Positions 50,227 to 59,300 of a stretch of DNA of 64,000 nucleotides are shown here, piece by piece. This stretch comes from Nocardia alba NBRC 108234 (lineage in GTDB: Bacteria > Actinomycetota > Actinomycetes > Mycobacteriales > Mycobacteriaceae). A program made the translations under genes and the position numbers. The DNA is taken from assembly GCF_001612665.1 (NCBI RefSeq), contig NZ_BDAX01000002.1, positions 496,001 through 560,000 of the forward strand, read 5' to 3'. Within the stretch, counting starts at the first letter, position 1. The number at the start of each line of letters is the position of its first letter. Under the pieces are notes generated by a model. That model made no database searches. It was not told the origin of the DNA and worked only from the letters and a program-made list of their open reading frames with translations.

Positions 50227-51060
50227 TCAGGTCGAGCGTGCCCTACCTCGGCGTACGAGTGTCGCACCGGCTCGGCGAAGGGTGGGCAGGGCAACCGCGA
50301 TAGTGAACAGAGACAGGGTGATCGCCAGGAAGTAGAACAGGGAGCCGTTGTGGCCGAAGCGCGGGAAGAAGGCCATTTTCTGGCCGGTCCCGACTACCGC
50401 GTTGAGGAAGGGGGCGTATGCCTGGAGGGTGTACCCGTTGGGGAGCAGGCTGATCGAGTTCTCGGCGACGTAGATCCAGAAGAGCAGGACGGCGACCGCG
50501 GCGGAGGGGGTGCGGATCAGGGTGCCGATCGCGATGCCGATTCCGCAGGCGGTGAAGGCGTAGAGAGGCACGGTCCACAGGAATCGGCGGCCGGCGGGAT
50601 CGAAGAGATCGACGGTGCCGTACACGTGCGGAAACAGTCGTGGCAGCGCGCTCATGACCACGACGAGCAGGATCGACGTGCACACCGCCGCCAACATGCC
50701 GTAGTAGATCCAGCGGGCGACTGCGGCCGTCCATGCTCGGGGGAACAGGAAGGCGTTGAGATCGCCTGTGCGGCCGTGCCATTGGGTGGCATGCGCGTAG
50801 GCGGCGGTGACGATCATGATCGCCACCGACAGGGTGATGACCCAGTACACCGAGTTGGCCGTGGTCGAGGAGGTCACCTGGATCTTGCCCGGCATGGTCG
50901 CGAATCTTTCTGCGACAGCGGCGATCCCGAAGGTGATCAGCAACGACAGGCCGAAAGTGAGCGGGACGGCGACGGTCCAGAGGAAGCTCCGTCCGCCGGT
51001 GCGCGTCCACTCGGCCGCGACGCCTCGGCCGATCTGGGTCAGGACGGACGGATCGGTCAC
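50227..51060 (-). CDS. ABC-2-type transporter permease, 277 aa
   Basis: Six hydrophobic segments are visible (FLWTVAVPLTFGLSLLITFGIAAV, VYWVITLSVAIMIVTAAYA, GMLAAVCTSILLVVVMSAL, PLYAFTACGIGIAIGTLI, AVAVLLFWIYVAENSISLL, LFYFLAITLSLFTIAVAL), as in ABC-2 exporters. GTG 51060 overlaps the ATPase stop (GTGA), so the pair forms one exporter. The substrate is unknown. The IdeR box upstream of the neighbouring secreted-protein gene raises the possibility of iron control if transcription reads through. Confidence 0.88.
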   Translation of the reverse strand: MTDPSVLTQIGRGVAAEWTRTGGRSFLWTVAVPLTFGLSLLITFGIAAVAERFATMPGKIQVTSSTTANSVYWVITLSVAIMIVTAAYAHATQWHGRTGDLNAFLFPRAWTAAVARWIYYGMLAAVCTSILLVVVMSALPRLFPHVYGTVDLFDPAGRRFLWTVPLYAFTACGIGIAIGTLIRTPSAAVAVLLFWIYVAENSISLLPNGYTLQAYAPFLNAVVGTGQKMAFFPRFGHNGSLFYFLAITLSLFTIAVALPTLRRAGATLVRRGRARST

Positions 51061-51767
51061 GACAGTCCCGCTATGCGGAGGTAGGCGTCCTCGACAGTGC
51101 TTTCCCCTGGCATGAGACCACCTTTCAGGTCGGCGAGGGAGTGATCGGCGAGTACCCGGCCGCCACCGAGGACGACGACGCGGTCGGCATTGCGTTCGAC
51201 CTCGTCGAGCAGATGCGTGGACACCACCACGCACGTGCCCGCGTCGGCCAGCTCACGCAGCAGTCCGCGCATCCACCGGATGCCCGCGATGTCGAGTCCG
51301 TTGAGCGGCTCGTCGAGCAGGAGGGTGCGCGGCCGGGACAGCAGGGCCGCAGCGATACCCACGCGCTGGAGCATGCCGAGGGAGTAGCCCTCGAGCCGCC
51401 GACCGGCGTCGGCGGTGAGATCGACCGCGTCGAGCGCCTCGCCCACGCGGTCGATGGGCAGTCCCCGTGCCCTGGCGATCCAGCGCAGGTGTCGACGAGC
51501 GGTGTGGCGGGGATCGAAAGCCCGGAAATCCAAGTGCAATCCGAGCGTGCTCGCCACGGTCCGGTGGGCGATCACCGGCGTACCGTCGACCGTCACCGTC
51601 CCGGTGGCGGGCGCGATGATGCCGCTCACGCAGCGCAACAGCGTGGACTTGCCGGTGCCGTTGAGTCCGAGCAGATAGGTGAGACTGCCGTCCGGCACGA
51701 CCAGGTGGGGTACGTCGAGTACCCGCACGCCGGGATAGCGCAGGGTGAGATCACAGACTTCGATCAT
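51057..51767 (-). CDS. ABC transporter ATP-binding protein, 236 aa
   Basis: Walker A GLNGTGKST, a signature region GYSLGMLQRVGIAAALL (LSGGQ variant YSLGM), Walker B TLLLDEPLNGLD and switch His in STHLLDE show a complete nucleotide-binding domain of the ABC-2 exporter type. It is coupled to the permease gene after it; 15 bases separate it from the secreted Mtb12-like gene before it, so all three are probably cotranscribed. Confidence 0.93.
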   Translation of the reverse strand: MIEVCDLTLRYPGVRVLDVPHLVVPDGSLTYLLGLNGTGKSTLLRCVSGIIAPATGTVTVDGTPVIAHRTVASTLGLHLDFRAFDPRHTARRHLRWIARARGLPIDRVGEALDAVDLTADAGRRLEGYSLGMLQRVGIAAALLSRPRTLLLDEPLNGLDIAGIRWMRGLLRELADAGTCVVVSTHLLDEVERNADRVVVLGGGRVLADHSLADLKGGLMPGESTVEDAYLRIAGLS

Positions 51768-51782
51768 CGCGCCCGGCCGAGC

Positions 51783-52256
51783 TCAGAAGGTACAGGGGAT
51801 CGGCAGTCCCACGGTCTTGACGCCCTCACACAGCGACTTGCTCGCCATCTTCCAGGCCCCGTCGACACGCTTCCAGGTGACCTGCATGACGATGCCGGGA
51901 CGGCCCGCCGAATTGCTGTGCAGCATCGCGGTGTGCTCGTCACCGTTGTGCGTTTCGGGGCCGGTGACCTCGTTCGAGCCGAGCGGGGCGCGGAACAGCC
52001 CGAGGTTGTAGACGGTGCGCGGGACGACAACCGCGTTCATGCCCGCCTCCAGGTTCGCGGCTTTGGCTTGGTCCGACGCCGAGGTCTCCACCAGGAACTC
52101 CACCTGCGCGTTGAGCTCGGCGAGGCTGGGCACGTCACTGGTGATGAGGAAATCGCCGGGGGCCGCCGACGCAGCGCCCACGTGCAGACCGGTCGCCGAC
52201 ACCACCAGCCCGACCGAAGCCAGCGCGGCGCCTGCCAAGACTCTGTGTGAACTCAT
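51783..52256 (-). CDS. Secreted Mtb12-like low-molecular-weight protein, 157 aa
   Basis: ATG 52256 gives a signal peptide (SSHRVLAGAALASVGLVVSATGLHVGAASA) cut before APGDF. The mature domain resembles the mycobacterial antigen Mtb12/CFP-2 family: DVPSLAELNAQVEFLVE, KAANLEAGMNAV, a central strand region and a final WKRVDGAWKMASKSLCEG. Two cysteines near the C-terminus could form a disulfide. The protein is probably extracellular; its function is unknown. An IdeR-type iron box 66 bases upstream suggests repression by iron. Confidence 0.75.
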   Translation of the reverse strand: MSSHRVLAGAALASVGLVVSATGLHVGAASAAPGDFLITSDVPSLAELNAQVEFLVETSASDQAKAANLEAGMNAVVVPRTVYNLGLFRAPLGSNEVTGPETHNGDEHTAMLHSNSAGRPGIVMQVTWKRVDGAWKMASKSLCEGVKTVGLPIPCTF

Positions 52257-52321
52257 CTTTTTGCCCCATCGAATGATTGACCACACACCCACCAGTGTGG
52301 GTAAAGTACCAGTTGACACCG

Positions 52322-52340
52322 GTAAGTTAGCCTGACCTAA
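52322..52340 (-). promoter_or_regulatory. IdeR/DtxR iron box before the Mtb12-like/ABC unit
   Basis: GTAAGTTAGCCTGACCTAA matches the 19-bp IdeR consensus TWAGGTWAGSCTWACCTWA at 16 positions by my count. It lies 66 bases before the ATG of the secreted-protein gene, and no plus-strand gene starts nearby. Confidence 0.75.
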
Positions 52341-52440
52341 TCTAGTACGTCAATAGTTATTTAAATAGTCATAGACCGGGCGGCGGGCAGACGGCCGTCC
52401 GCCACAGAAGACGAGCGAGGTGAGAGCAGCGCTGACGAAC

Positions 52441-53094
52441 TCAGCTGTCGGCGCGCTGCGAATTGCCGAGCAGTCGCAGGGTGACGCCGCAGTCCCCGGT
52501 GGTGTCGGGACGGACCTCGACGCGGTACTGCGACACGAGCAGCGGCGAATGCCGTTGCAGCACACGCTCGATGAAACCCTGCTGGATACCCACCACGATC
52601 TCGGGCGCGTTGCGGGCGACCCGACGCAGCGGGCAGTTACAGATCCGGATCTCGTGGTCGCCGAAACTCGAGATCGTCGACACCACTTGGAAACCCAACC
52701 GGGCCAGGGTCGCGGTGACCACCGTGACGGGGTCGGGGACCTCGGTGGCCTCGACCTCGGGAGTGCTCAGCGTGTCGGCCCAGACCCGTCCTGCGGCAGC
52801 GGCTTTGCCCTGCCGTTCGGCGGCGGTGTCACCGAGCTGAGCCAACAGCGCGTCGAGCAGGGCCGCGGCCGGGTCGGCACCGACAGCCACATACCCCTTG
52901 CGGGGACGGCCCACGGTCTGCGACGGCAGCCACGTTCCTTCGACGGCACCGTCCTCGATCAGGGCGTTGAGGTGGAACCGCGCGGTGGTCGGGTGGATGT
53001 CGAGGGCGCGCGCGATCACCGGCGCGTCCAACGGCTCGAGCGAGTCACGCACGAGCGCCAACACCTTGTCCCGCTGCCTAGGGGCGGCTGACAT
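52441..53094 (-). CDS. SufR/ArsR-type winged-helix regulator with cysteine motif, 217 aa
   Basis: The N-terminal DNA-binding domain reads KVLALVRDSLEPLDAPVIARALDIHPTTARFHLNALIEDG. The C-terminal region has ICNCPLRRVARNAPEIVVGIQQGFIERVL and a later DC, resembling the cysteine cluster of SufR-type iron-sulfur regulators but with fewer cysteines (C-x-C plus one). It may therefore sense redox or metal, or have lost the cluster. It is divergent from a methyltransferase/cupin pair with a 78-base gap, its probable target. Confidence 0.82.
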   Translation of the reverse strand: MSAAPRQRDKVLALVRDSLEPLDAPVIARALDIHPTTARFHLNALIEDGAVEGTWLPSQTVGRPRKGYVAVGADPAAALLDALLAQLGDTAAERQGKAAAAGRVWADTLSTPEVEATEVPDPVTVVTATLARLGFQVVSTISSFGDHEIRICNCPLRRVARNAPEIVVGIQQGFIERVLQRHSPLLVSQYRVEVRPDTTGDCGVTLRLLGNSQRADS

Positions 53095-53172
53095 CACACT
53101 CCCCTCATCCGCAGTACCGAACCACAGTGTAGAACCGCCGTCCCCGGCGGCCGAAGCGACAGGAGCACTTCG

Positions 53173-53967
53173 ATGACCATCCCCCTCCCCTTCGAACAGC
53201 GCGGCACCGCGAACATGCCCGGCCACTGGCTGCTGGCCCGCCTGGGCAAGCGCATTCTGCGCCCCGGCGGCAAGGAGATGACCGAGCACATGCTCGATGA
53301 CGCGCAGTTGCGCGGCGCCGATGTCGTCGAGCTGGCACCCGGTCTCGGCAAGACCGCCGCCTCGATCCTGCACCGCGAACCGACCAGCTACCGCGGCATC
53401 GAATCCGACGCCGACGCCGTCGCCCACAGTGCGGCGGCGGTCGGCACCGTCGGGGTGGTCACCCAGGGTGACGCCGCCGCCACCGGCCTGGCCGCCGACT
53501 CGGCCGACGCCGTGGTCGGCGAGGCGATGCTGTCGATGCAGACCGACGCGCACAAGGCCGAGATCATCGCCGAGGCCTTCCGCCTGCTGCGACCCGGCGG
53601 TCGCTACGCCATCCACGAACTCGCGCTGCAACCCGACGATCTCGACGTCGAGACCAAGACCGAGATCCGCAAAGAGCTGGCGCGCGCGATCAAAGTCAAT
53701 GCCCGCCCGCTCACCCGCACCGAATGGACCGAGCTGCTGACCGCCGCCGGATTCGAGGTCAGCGTGGTGCGTTTCGCCCCGATGGCGCTGCTGGAACCCC
53801 GCCGGATGATCGCCGACGAAGGCGTGGTCGGTACCGCGCGGATCGTTCGCAACATCCTGCGCGATCCGGCCGCCCGCAAGCGCGTCCTCGATATGCGCGG
53901 CACCTTCACGACCTACCGCCGCTACATGTCGGCCATCGAAATCGTCGCGAGCAAGCCGCAGCGATGA
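53173..53967 (+). CDS. SAM-dependent methyltransferase, 264 aa
   Basis: Class I fold: VVELAPGLGKTAASIL (motif I, ELxPGxG), GIESDADAV (motif II acidic), DSADAVVGEAMLSM (motif IV), LLRPGGRYAIHEL (motif VI). The C-terminal region (LLEPRRMIADEGVVGTARIVRNILRDPAARKRVLDMR) is shared with actinobacterial UbiE/COQ5-like enzymes next to SufR-like regulators. The substrate is unknown. The next gene, a cupin, overlaps by four bases. Confidence 0.9.
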   Translation: MTIPLPFEQRGTANMPGHWLLARLGKRILRPGGKEMTEHMLDDAQLRGADVVELAPGLGKTAASILHREPTSYRGIESDADAVAHSAAAVGTVGVVTQGDAAATGLAADSADAVVGEAMLSMQTDAHKAEIIAEAFRLLRPGGRYAIHELALQPDDLDVETKTEIRKELARAIKVNARPLTRTEWTELLTAAGFEVSVVRFAPMALLEPRRMIADEGVVGTARIVRNILRDPAARKRVLDMRGTFTTYRRYMSAIEIVASKPQR

Positions 53968-54308
53968 CCGAGACCGCCATCCCCCTCGTCGACGCCACCA
54001 CCGCCTGGCACCCCCGCGACGGCATCGTCCCCAACGCCCAACGACTCCTCAGCGGCGCCGGACTGACCCTTGTGCGGATCAGTTTCCGCGCGGGCCAGAT
54101 CCTCGACGACCACCGCGCCGGCGGTCCGATCCTCATCCAGTGCGTCTCGGGCGCAGTCGATGTCGACGTCACCACCGACATCGAGGTGCGCGGTCACCAT
54201 CTGGTCGAGGGCAGCGTCCTGCACATCGACGCCAACCTCGTGCACCGCCTCACAGCCGAACTCGACACCGTCGTCCTCGTCGTCCTGCATCGCAAACTCG
54301 CCGACTGA
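53964..54308 (+). CDS. Small cupin-like protein, 114 aa
   Basis: A single cupin barrel: LTLVRISFRAGQILDDHRAGGPILIQCVSG (motif 1 with one His) and GSVLHIDANLVHRLTA (motif 2). The histidine set is reduced to about two, so metal binding may be weak. It is ATGA-coupled to the methyltransferase, with which it is probably co-regulated by the divergent SufR-like protein. Confidence 0.82.
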   Translation: MTETAIPLVDATTAWHPRDGIVPNAQRLLSGAGLTLVRISFRAGQILDDHRAGGPILIQCVSGAVDVDVTTDIEVRGHHLVEGSVLHIDANLVHRLTAELDTVVLVVLHRKLAD

Positions 54309-54435
54309 CGTCGAACGGCCCGCATTCGCGGGACCCGAGACACGATCGGCGACGAGGTGCTGATGTCCCGACCTCGATGCTCCACTCGGACTCCCGGCAG
54401 CTCTCGCGGTCAACGTCATGTTCACCGCGAGACCG

Positions 54436-55176
54436 TCATCGATCGTGATCCGGTCTGTCAGGGCCGGGTAACGGCATCGCTCGCGGGGGGTTCGGTGGTG
54501 GCGGGCGATGACTTGGCGGCCGTTGGTCACCGCGTAGCGGTTCAGCCGACCGCGTCCGGTGCGGACCGCCGAAGACGTAGTCGGCGCGGCGGAGTCCGTC
54601 GTGCACGTAAGGCCAGAACCTGCCCGGGTCCATGGGCAGCTGCGTGGGGTCCACACGCCAGCGCAGTTCGGCCGCAACTGCTCGGACAGGTGCAGGTCAT
54701 GGACGCGAAGCATGGTGGCCGTAGGCGCCGTCGAGTATTCCGATGGCGCGCAGCACCCTATGCACATGCGGTTGACGAGTAGGTGGAACTGGGGGTGGTT
54801 CGCGACCGGCCTGCCACTTCTCGTTGAGGTGGTGCCAGTAGAACGCCTGCACGCAGTACAGCAGGATCTCGTAGGCGCCGCGGTCGTCAAGCCGCACGGG
54901 GGTGTGTTCGGGCAGACCGATTCTGGAGAGGTCGATGCCGAGGTTTTTGAAGTCGTGTCCCAACGAGGTGCCCATGGCCCGGCATTAGCGCACGGGCAGC
55001 ACCATGACATCGACTGTAACGAAGCACCTTTCAGCCATCGTCCGTAGCTTCTCAACCGGTTCGGCATCGGTGTGGACGTGCAGCAGGTCGAGGTCGCTGA
55101 TGAGCAATCGGCCGTTCGAGCACATTCCATCGGCCACCCGGATATGGGCTGATTCGCCCTTCCGTGGCCCCGGATG
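54436..55176 (-). pseudogene. Decayed gene: one reading frame with two in-frame stops
   Basis: The 1,031-base gap 54309-55339 holds no intact gene. One minus-strand frame runs from about 55176 to 54436 with protein-like sequence: GRLLISDLDLLHVHTDAEPV, then LGHDFKNLGIDLSRIGLPEH and GAYEILLYCVQAFYWHHLNEKW, then FWPYVHDGLRRADYVFGG. It is broken by TAA at 54985-54987 and TGA at 54697-54699. SDLDLL recalls nucleotidyltransferase-type motifs, but I cannot assign a family. The 50-aa and 92-aa pieces could alternatively be separate small genes. Confidence 0.45.
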
Positions 55177-55300
55177 TCACCGACACACCATCAATGGCAC
55201 CGCGGTGCGTTTGTTTCGCAGTCCAGGGTCGCTCTGGCGCAGTCGTCCACCACACCGAGGAGCTTTCTCGGCCGCGCACACAGACATATCCCGGTCTATG

Positions 55301-55319
55301 TAAGGTAAGCCTACACATA
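55301..55319 (+). promoter_or_regulatory. IdeR/DtxR iron box before the siderophore-type operon
   Basis: TAAGGTAAGCCTACACATA fits the left half of the IdeR consensus well (AAGGTAAGCCTA) and the right half partly. It ends 20 bases before the ATG of the formyltransferase gene, overlapping the expected promoter. Iron-replete repression is expected. Confidence 0.7.
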
Positions 55320-55339
55320 GATGAAAGTAGGGCAGTTCC

Positions 55340-56281
55340 ATGCGCATCGTGTCGTTCGGCTTCCAAACCTGGGGCCGCAAGACCCTGCAGGCTTTGATCG
55401 ACTCGGAGCACGAGGTGGTGTTGGCGGTCACCCACCCGGCCGCGGAGTCTGCCTACAAGGCGATCTGGAACGATTCGGTCGAGGAACTCGCCGCAGAACA
55501 CGGGATTCCGGTGCACCTCACCGAACGTGCCGACGCCGAGACCATCGCTTTGGTCCAGCAGGCCGAACCCGACGTGATCGTTGTCAACAGCTGGTACACC
55601 TGGATGCCCGCGGAGCTGTACGACATGCCGCCCCACGGCACCTTGAACCTGCACGATTCGCTGCTGCCGAAATTCACCGGGTTCTCGCCGGTGCTGTGGG
55701 CGCTGATCAGCGGCGCTGAGGAATTCGGCCTCACGGTGCACCGCATGGACGCCCAACTCGACACCGGCGACATCCTGGTCCAGAAGCGCCTGCCGATCCC
55801 GCCCGGCGCCACCGGCACTGAACTCGTCCTCGCCGGAATGGAATTGATCCCCGGTGCGGTTCACGAGGCGCTCGCGGCGCTCGAGAACGGCACCGCGGTG
55901 TGGACTCCGCAGAACAAAGCCGAGCGCACCTACTTCCACAAGCGGTCCGATCGCGACAGCCGGGTCAACTGGTCCCTGGACGCGACCGAATCGGAGCGGT
56001 TCGTGCGCGCGCTGTCCGCGCCGTATCCGCGCGCTTACTCCTATTACCGCGGTGAACGCATCGAGATCCTCGACGCGGTGATCTCCGAGGCACGCTACGG
56101 CGGCACCGCGGGCCGGGTGATCGTCCAGGAAGGTGGCGGCGCGGTCGTGTGTGGTGCCCAGCCACACCGTGGTGGCAACCACGCGCTGGTGATCACCCGC
56201 GTCCGTGGCGCGGCGGGCACCGAACACGACGGTGCCGAATTCTTCGCTCGCGGTGGCTATCTCACTGACACCCCCGCCTGA
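55340..56281 (+). CDS. Formyltransferase of a siderophore-type pathway, 313 aa
   Basis: The methionyl-tRNA formyltransferase-like fold is clear: LNLHDSLLPKFTGFSP with the catalytic HxSLLP, LDTGDILVQKRLPI with the Asp, and an OB-like C-terminal domain (GRVIVQEGGGAVVCGA). Enzymes of this type in NRPS loci (FxbA of exochelin, Rft of rhodochelin) formylate N5-hydroxyornithine from formyl-tetrahydrofolate. The IdeR box upstream and the NRPS after it support a siderophore role. No ornithine hydroxylase gene is in the window. Confidence 0.85.
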   Translation: MRIVSFGFQTWGRKTLQALIDSEHEVVLAVTHPAAESAYKAIWNDSVEELAAEHGIPVHLTERADAETIALVQQAEPDVIVVNSWYTWMPAELYDMPPHGTLNLHDSLLPKFTGFSPVLWALISGAEEFGLTVHRMDAQLDTGDILVQKRLPIPPGATGTELVLAGMELIPGAVHEALAALENGTAVWTPQNKAERTYFHKRSDRDSRVNWSLDATESERFVRALSAPYPRAYSYYRGERIEILDAVISEARYGGTAGRVIVQEGGGAVVCGAQPHRGGNHALVITRVRGAAGTEHDGAEFFARGGYLTDTPA

Positions 56282-56296
56282 GTTCCCGGTTCCGCA

Positions 56297-56320
56297 GCGC
56301 CCGACCGTCGGCACGGGCGC
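56297..56320 (+). terminator. Hairpin between formyltransferase and NRPS genes
   Basis: GCGCCCG and CGGGCGC enclose 10 bases, followed by a pyrimidine-rich stretch (TGTCTTCCATCTTCTCTTCC). It may act as a partial terminator or attenuator that lowers NRPS relative to formyltransferase expression. Confidence 0.45.
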
Positions 56321-56355
56321 TGTCTTCCATCTTCTCTTCCAGCTTCTGAGGCACC

Positions 56356-59300
56356 ATGATTCCCCACGGTTCGATCCCTGCTGTCCGCCCGCTCACCGCG
56401 GCACAACGCGAGGTGTGGTTCGCTCAGCAATTGCTCGGACCGGTGTCACTCGCCATCGCCCAGTATGTCGACCTGCGCGGACCGCTCGACCTCTCGGCGT
56501 ATCGCCGCGCGGCCCACCTGGCCGCGCGCGATCTGGGCGCCTATGTGTGCTTCACTCTCGTCGACGGGCAGCCGGCACAGGTACACGACGAGGGCATCGA
56601 CGATCACATCGCCGTCGTCGACTACAGCACGGAATCCGACCCGGAGGCCGCCGCCCGAGCCTGGATGCGGGCCGATCAGTGCGCGCCGTTCGATCTGATC
56701 GCCGATCCACCCATCGTGACCACGGTCCTGCGACTGAGCTCGCAGCGTCACCTGCTCTACACCCGTGCCCATCACCTGGCACTCGACGGGTTGGGCGCCG
56801 TCCGCATGCAGCAGCTGCTGAGCGGTCACTACACAGCGCTGCTGGCGGGAACCAAACTACCTTCGGCCGCAATCGATTCCACTGCTGTGCTCACCGCCGC
56901 GGAGGAAAGCTATCTGGGCTCGCGGCGCTGCAGAACCGACCGCGAATACTGGCGCGAGCAGCTCGCCGGGCTGCCTGCCCCGGTCACCCTCGCGACGCGA
57001 CCCGGTTCTCCCGATCCGCTGCCGATCCACGCCCGCGCCGAGCTGCCGGAATCGCTGGTCGAACGACTGCGGACGCGAGCCGACTTCCCCGGCATCGCGC
57101 CCGTGCTGGTGGCGGCGTTCGCCGCGTTCCTCGGCAGGCTGACCGACACCGACTCGGTGGCGCTGAGCCTGCCGGTCACCGCACGCACCACCGCCGCGTT
57201 GCGTGAATGCGGCGCCATGACATCGAATATCGTGCCGCTGCACTGCTCGGGTGACACTGTCGGCACCGCCATCGCTTGCGCGCGTGCCGAACTGAGCGGA
57301 GCACTGCGCCACCAGCGCTATCGCGGTGCCGAGATGGTCCGCGACAGTGGGCGCCGAGCCGAGTCGCTGAGTTTCGGACCGGCGGTCAACATCATGAACT
57401 TCCACACCGAGGTGATGCTCGGGCCAGCGCGCGGGGTCATCGAACTACTGTCCACCGGGCCGGTCGAGGATCTCGCTCTCAACGTGTATCCGGTGACCGG
57501 TTCCGGCTTGCGGATCGAATTCGAAGCCAACCGTCACCGCTACACCGAGGCCGAGGTCACCGCGCAGCTGGACCGGTTCGTCGGCTTCCTGACGGCGTTC
57601 GCTGCCGCTGGCGACGATGTTCGGATCGATCGGTTGCCGGTCCTCACCGCCGCCGAGGCGAATCTGCTCGTCCCCTGGCGCGGGCCGACGGCGGGTACGC
57701 CGGCCACACTGGGTGAGCTGATCGCCGCCGCCGTCGCGGCGAACCCGGACGGCATCGCCGTCGTCTACGGCGAGAGGCGCTGGACCTACCGGGAATTCGA
57801 CGCGTGGACCGACCGCCTCGCCGGTGCGCTGCAGGCCGCCGGTGCCGGCCCCGAGACCTTGGTCGCGATGGTCATGGAGCGTTCGGCCGCCTCGGTCGGC
57901 GCGGTCTGGGCGATCGCCAAGACCGGTGCGGGTTTCGTGCCGATCGACGTGGGATACCCGGCCGAGCGCATCGCCCACATCCTCGGCGACTGCGGTGCCA
58001 CCCTCGGCGTCATCGGCGTCGAGCACCCGGCGGATCTGCCCGGATCGGTGCACTGGACGATCGTCGACCCCGATACGGCGCCGGATGCGCAGCTGCGTCG
58101 ACCCGTCTGCGCCCGGCCCGCGCACCCCGCCTACCTCATCTACACCTCCGGTTCGACCGGTGTCCCCAAGGGCGTGCTGGTGACCCACGGTGGACTCGCG
58201 AACCTGGCCGCCGAGCGCCGCGACCGGTATGCGTTGCGACCCGGAGCACGCACCCTGCACCACGCCTCCCCTGGTTTCGACATGGCGGTCGGCGAGATCC
58301 TGTGCGGGCTGGCCGGTGCGGCGACACTGGTGGTGGCACCGCGCTATGTGATGGCCGGACCGGATCTGGCCGAACTCATGCGGCGCGAGCGGCTGACCAA
58401 TGCCATTATCACTCCGGCGGTGCTGGCCACCCTCGACCCCGAAACCCTGCCCGACCTGCGTGTCCTCGGCGTGGGAGGGGAGGCGATCAGACCCGATCTG
58501 GTCTCGGCCTGGTCGCGAACCCGGTTGATGCGCAACGGGTACGGCCCCACCGAGGCCACCGATATTGCGACCATCGCGGAGCTGACGCCGGACCGGCCGG
58601 TGACGATCGGCGCGCCCCTGCGCGGATTTCACGCGCTGGTGCTGGATGCCCGGTTGCGGCCGGTGCCCCCCGGCGTCATCGGCGAGCTCTATCTCGGCGG
58701 CCCGGCCCTGGCCCGCGGCTACCACGGACGGCACTCGTTGACCGCGGCCCGATTCGTCGCCGATCCGTTCGGCCCGCCCGGCGGGCGGGTGTATCGCACC
58801 GGTGACCTGGTGACGCTCACCGCCGATGCCGAGCCCGAACTGATCTACCACGGCCGCAGCGACTTCCAGATCAAGGTGCGCGGTCACCGCATCGAGCCGG
58901 GCGAGATCGAGACCACGCTCACCGGCCTCCCCGGTGTCGGCCGGGCCGCCGTCACCGCACATCAGGACTCCCGGGGCACCCATCTGGTGGCCTACCTGGT
59001 GCCGGACGGTCCACTCGAGGTGGAGCGGGTGCGGCTCCAGATCGCCGAGCGGCTGCCCGCGTATCTGCGACCGAGCGCCTACCAGGTACTCGACACCTTG
59101 CCACTGACCCCCAACGGCAAACTCGACACCCGTCGCCTGCCCGCACCGGTGTTCGGTCACGACGGTTCCCGGCCCGTCTCGACGGACACGGAGCGGACGG
59201 TGGCGGCGGCTTTCGCCGAGGTACTCGCGGTCGAGGTCGCCGGGGCCGAGAGCGACTTCTTCGAACTCGGCGGGACCTCGCTCACCGCAACCACACTCGC

